Assembly: GCA_945877005.1 (NCBI GenBank)
Contig: CAMCQL010000021.1
Span: forward strand, 1-15,850
Source of the DNA: Chryseobacterium gleum
GTDB lineage: Bacteria > Bacteroidota > Bacteroidia > Flavobacteriales_D > Crocinitomicaceae
Direction: 5' to 3'
Length of the DNA: 15,850 nucleotides
The first letter of the stretch is position 1. Each line of letters opens with the position of its first letter. Made by a program: the position numbers and the translations under genes. Shown one piece after another: positions 14,926-15,850 of the stretch. The notes beneath the pieces are model-generated. The model was not told the origin of the DNA, did no database searches, and saw only the letters and a list, made by a program, of their open reading frames with translations.

Positions 14926-15774
14926 GTGATTTTAGGAATCGATTGGAATGTAACCTCTGAATTAATAGAAGGACAACCTACTCCAAATAAGTATGGGTTA
15001 TTATTTGTAAGCGGATTAATTATTAGTTTTTTTATAATGAAACGTATTTTTAAACGCGAACAAATAGATGAGAAAATTCTAGATAAGCTATTAATGTATG
15101 TTGTCATTGCAACGATTGTAGGTGCAAGATTTGGACATGTATTTTTTTATGGGCCTTATTTTGATAAATTTGATAAAAGTGGTTATCTAATTGAAAAAGG
15201 TTATTTTTCTCATCCTTTAGATATGTTTAAAGTATGGGAAGGAGGCTTGGCTTCTCATGGCGCCGCTATCGCAATACTTATCGCATTGTATTTTTTCTCA
15301 AAAAAGATAATTCAAAAACCAATGATATGGATTTTAGATCGTATTGCTATATGTGTTGCTATCGCAGCTTGTTGTATTCGTTTAGGGAATTTAGTCAATC
15401 ATGAAATCATTGGTATTCCTACTGATCTTCCTTGGGGATTTCGTTTCAATCAAGCGGGAATTGAATACATGATTAATAACCAACATGTGTTTAGACATCC
15501 TGCACAATTGTACGAAGCAATGTGGTATTTTGGTTTGTTTTGGGTATTATTATACATGTATTGGAAAACTGATGCACGATTAAAACCAGGCTTATTATTC
15601 GGTGTGTTTATGGTGGTACTTTGGTCAGCTCGATTTATAGTTGAATTTGTGAAGGTGGGGCAGACAGAAAGAGATAATTTTTGGATGTTGAATACAGGTC
15701 AACTCTTAAGTATTACATTTATATTTATTGGTGTATTTTTGACATGGAAAGCTTTAAAAGTATCAAAAAACTAA
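14926..15774 (+). CDS. lgt: Prolipoprotein diacylglyceryl transferase
   Basis: Lgt is an inner-membrane enzyme that moves diacylglycerol from phosphatidylglycerol to the lipobox cysteine of prolipoproteins, the first step of lipoprotein maturation. The product has 282 residues and about seven hydrophobic helices. Family motifs are GARFGHVFFY (66-75), VWEGGLASHGAAIA (103-116, with the essential-type His111), the Lgt signature IRLGNLVNHEIIG (151-163), HPAQLYEA (191-198) and a late ARFIVEFVK carrying the conserved Arg. The start is a GTG at 14926: it gives the usual short N-terminus (MILGIDWNV, then the first helix), and no in-frame ATG lies before the first helix. It follows trhO by 6 bp. The candidate FKBP lipoprotein in this window would be one of its substrates. 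Confidence 0.97.
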   Translation: MILGIDWNVTSELIEGQPTPNKYGLLFVSGLIISFFIMKRIFKREQIDEKILDKLLMYVVIATIVGARFGHVFFYGPYFDKFDKSGYLIEKGYFSHPLDMFKVWEGGLASHGAAIAILIALYFFSKKIIQKPMIWILDRIAICVAIAACCIRLGNLVNHEIIGIPTDLPWGFRFNQAGIEYMINNQHVFRHPAQLYEAMWYFGLFWVLLYMYWKTDARLKPGLLFGVFMVVLWSARFIVEFVKVGQTERDNFWMLNTGQLLSITFIFIGVFLTWKALKVSKN

Positions 15775-15799
15775 TATTTTAATTATCTTTAATAAAAAA

Positions 15800-15850
15800 A
15801 TGGTTAATTATAAAACTATAATTCGAATCAATTCTGAGGTAAGAAGCGGT
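15800..15850 (+). CDS. Possible start of a further gene, cut by the right edge
   Basis: An ATG at 15800, 25 bp after lgt, opens a frame of 17 codons (MVNYKTIIRINSEVRSG) that runs off the window without a stop. It is preceded by an A-rich stretch, which suits Bacteroidota translation starts. The fragment is too short to recognise, and a chance open frame is possible. Confidence 0.4.
   Translation, partial: MVNYKTIIRINSEVRSG

Noticed and set aside
15806..15823. AATTATA-AAAC-TATAATT hairpin after lgt
   Set aside because: The stem is A/T only, has no T-run after it, and lies inside the possible downstream reading frame; not convincing as the lgt terminator.
1..15850. Search for CRISPR arrays, insertion sequences, tRNA/rRNA genes and defence or toxin-antitoxin pairs
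   Set aside because: No regularly spaced repeats, transposase motifs, terminal inverted repeats, tRNA-like cloverleaf with CCA end, or two-gene toxin modules were seen.

Overview
The window looks like an ordinary chromosomal segment of a Bacteroidota bacterium, probably Flavobacteriales. The pointers are low G+C (about one third by eye), start codons without Shine-Dalgarno sequences, upstream -7 boxes of the Bacteroidota type (TAnnTTTG), signal peptides ending in SQ or AQ, and the neighbour set DoxX/BT_3928-like, tpiA, prmA, which I recall as typical of this phylum. A family-level guess (Crocinitomicaceae/Fluviicola-like) is only an impression. I see no mobile element, CRISPR array, tRNA or rRNA.

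Layout. Bases 1-2550 (+): the 3' part of a DoxX/BT_3928-like membrane protein, then tpiA (triose-phosphate isomerase) and prmA (ribosomal protein L11 methyltransferase), packed with 7-bp and 0-bp gaps as one operon. Bases 2551-2685: spacer with an AT-rich hairpin. Bases 2686-7941 (+): a 1541-residue secreted protein of unknown function, followed 9 bp later by plsY (acyl-phosphate:glycerol-3-phosphate acyltransferase). Bases 7944-8594 (-): rpe (ribulose-phosphate 3-epimerase). Bases 8730-9905 (+): an exported leucine-rich repeat protein with fifteen consecutive 23-residue units. Bases 9892-10347 (-): an FKBP-type peptidyl-prolyl isomerase with a lipoprotein signal. Bases 10550-13042 (+): an exported GH2 beta-mannosidase. 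Bases 13051-13683 (-): a Nudix hydrolase of the CoA-pyrophosphatase type. Bases 13840-15774 (+): trhO (tRNA U34 hydroxylase) and lgt (prolipoprotein diacylglyceryl transferase). The first 17 codons of a possible further gene run off the right edge.

How the parts fit. Most genes are housekeeping: glycolysis and pentose phosphate metabolism (tpiA, rpe), translation modification (prmA, trhO), envelope lipid and lipoprotein biogenesis (plsY, lgt) and nucleotide-cofactor clean-up (Nudix). The exported proteins (1541-aa protein, LRR protein, FKBP, beta-mannosidase) would act in the periplasm, outer membrane or cell surface. Lgt would modify the FKBP if it is a lipoprotein.

There is no obvious new multi-gene system. 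The best candidate for undescribed biology is the 1541-aa protein upstream of plsY. At DNA level the most interesting signals are a perfect 16-bp palindrome in the nudix/trhO divergent promoter region, whose 12-bp core recurs in the FKBP leader, and three tail-to-tail gene pairs separated by +2, -14 and +8 bp, two of which carry terminator-like structures built into the coding ends. No stretch longer than 300 bp lacks a gene.
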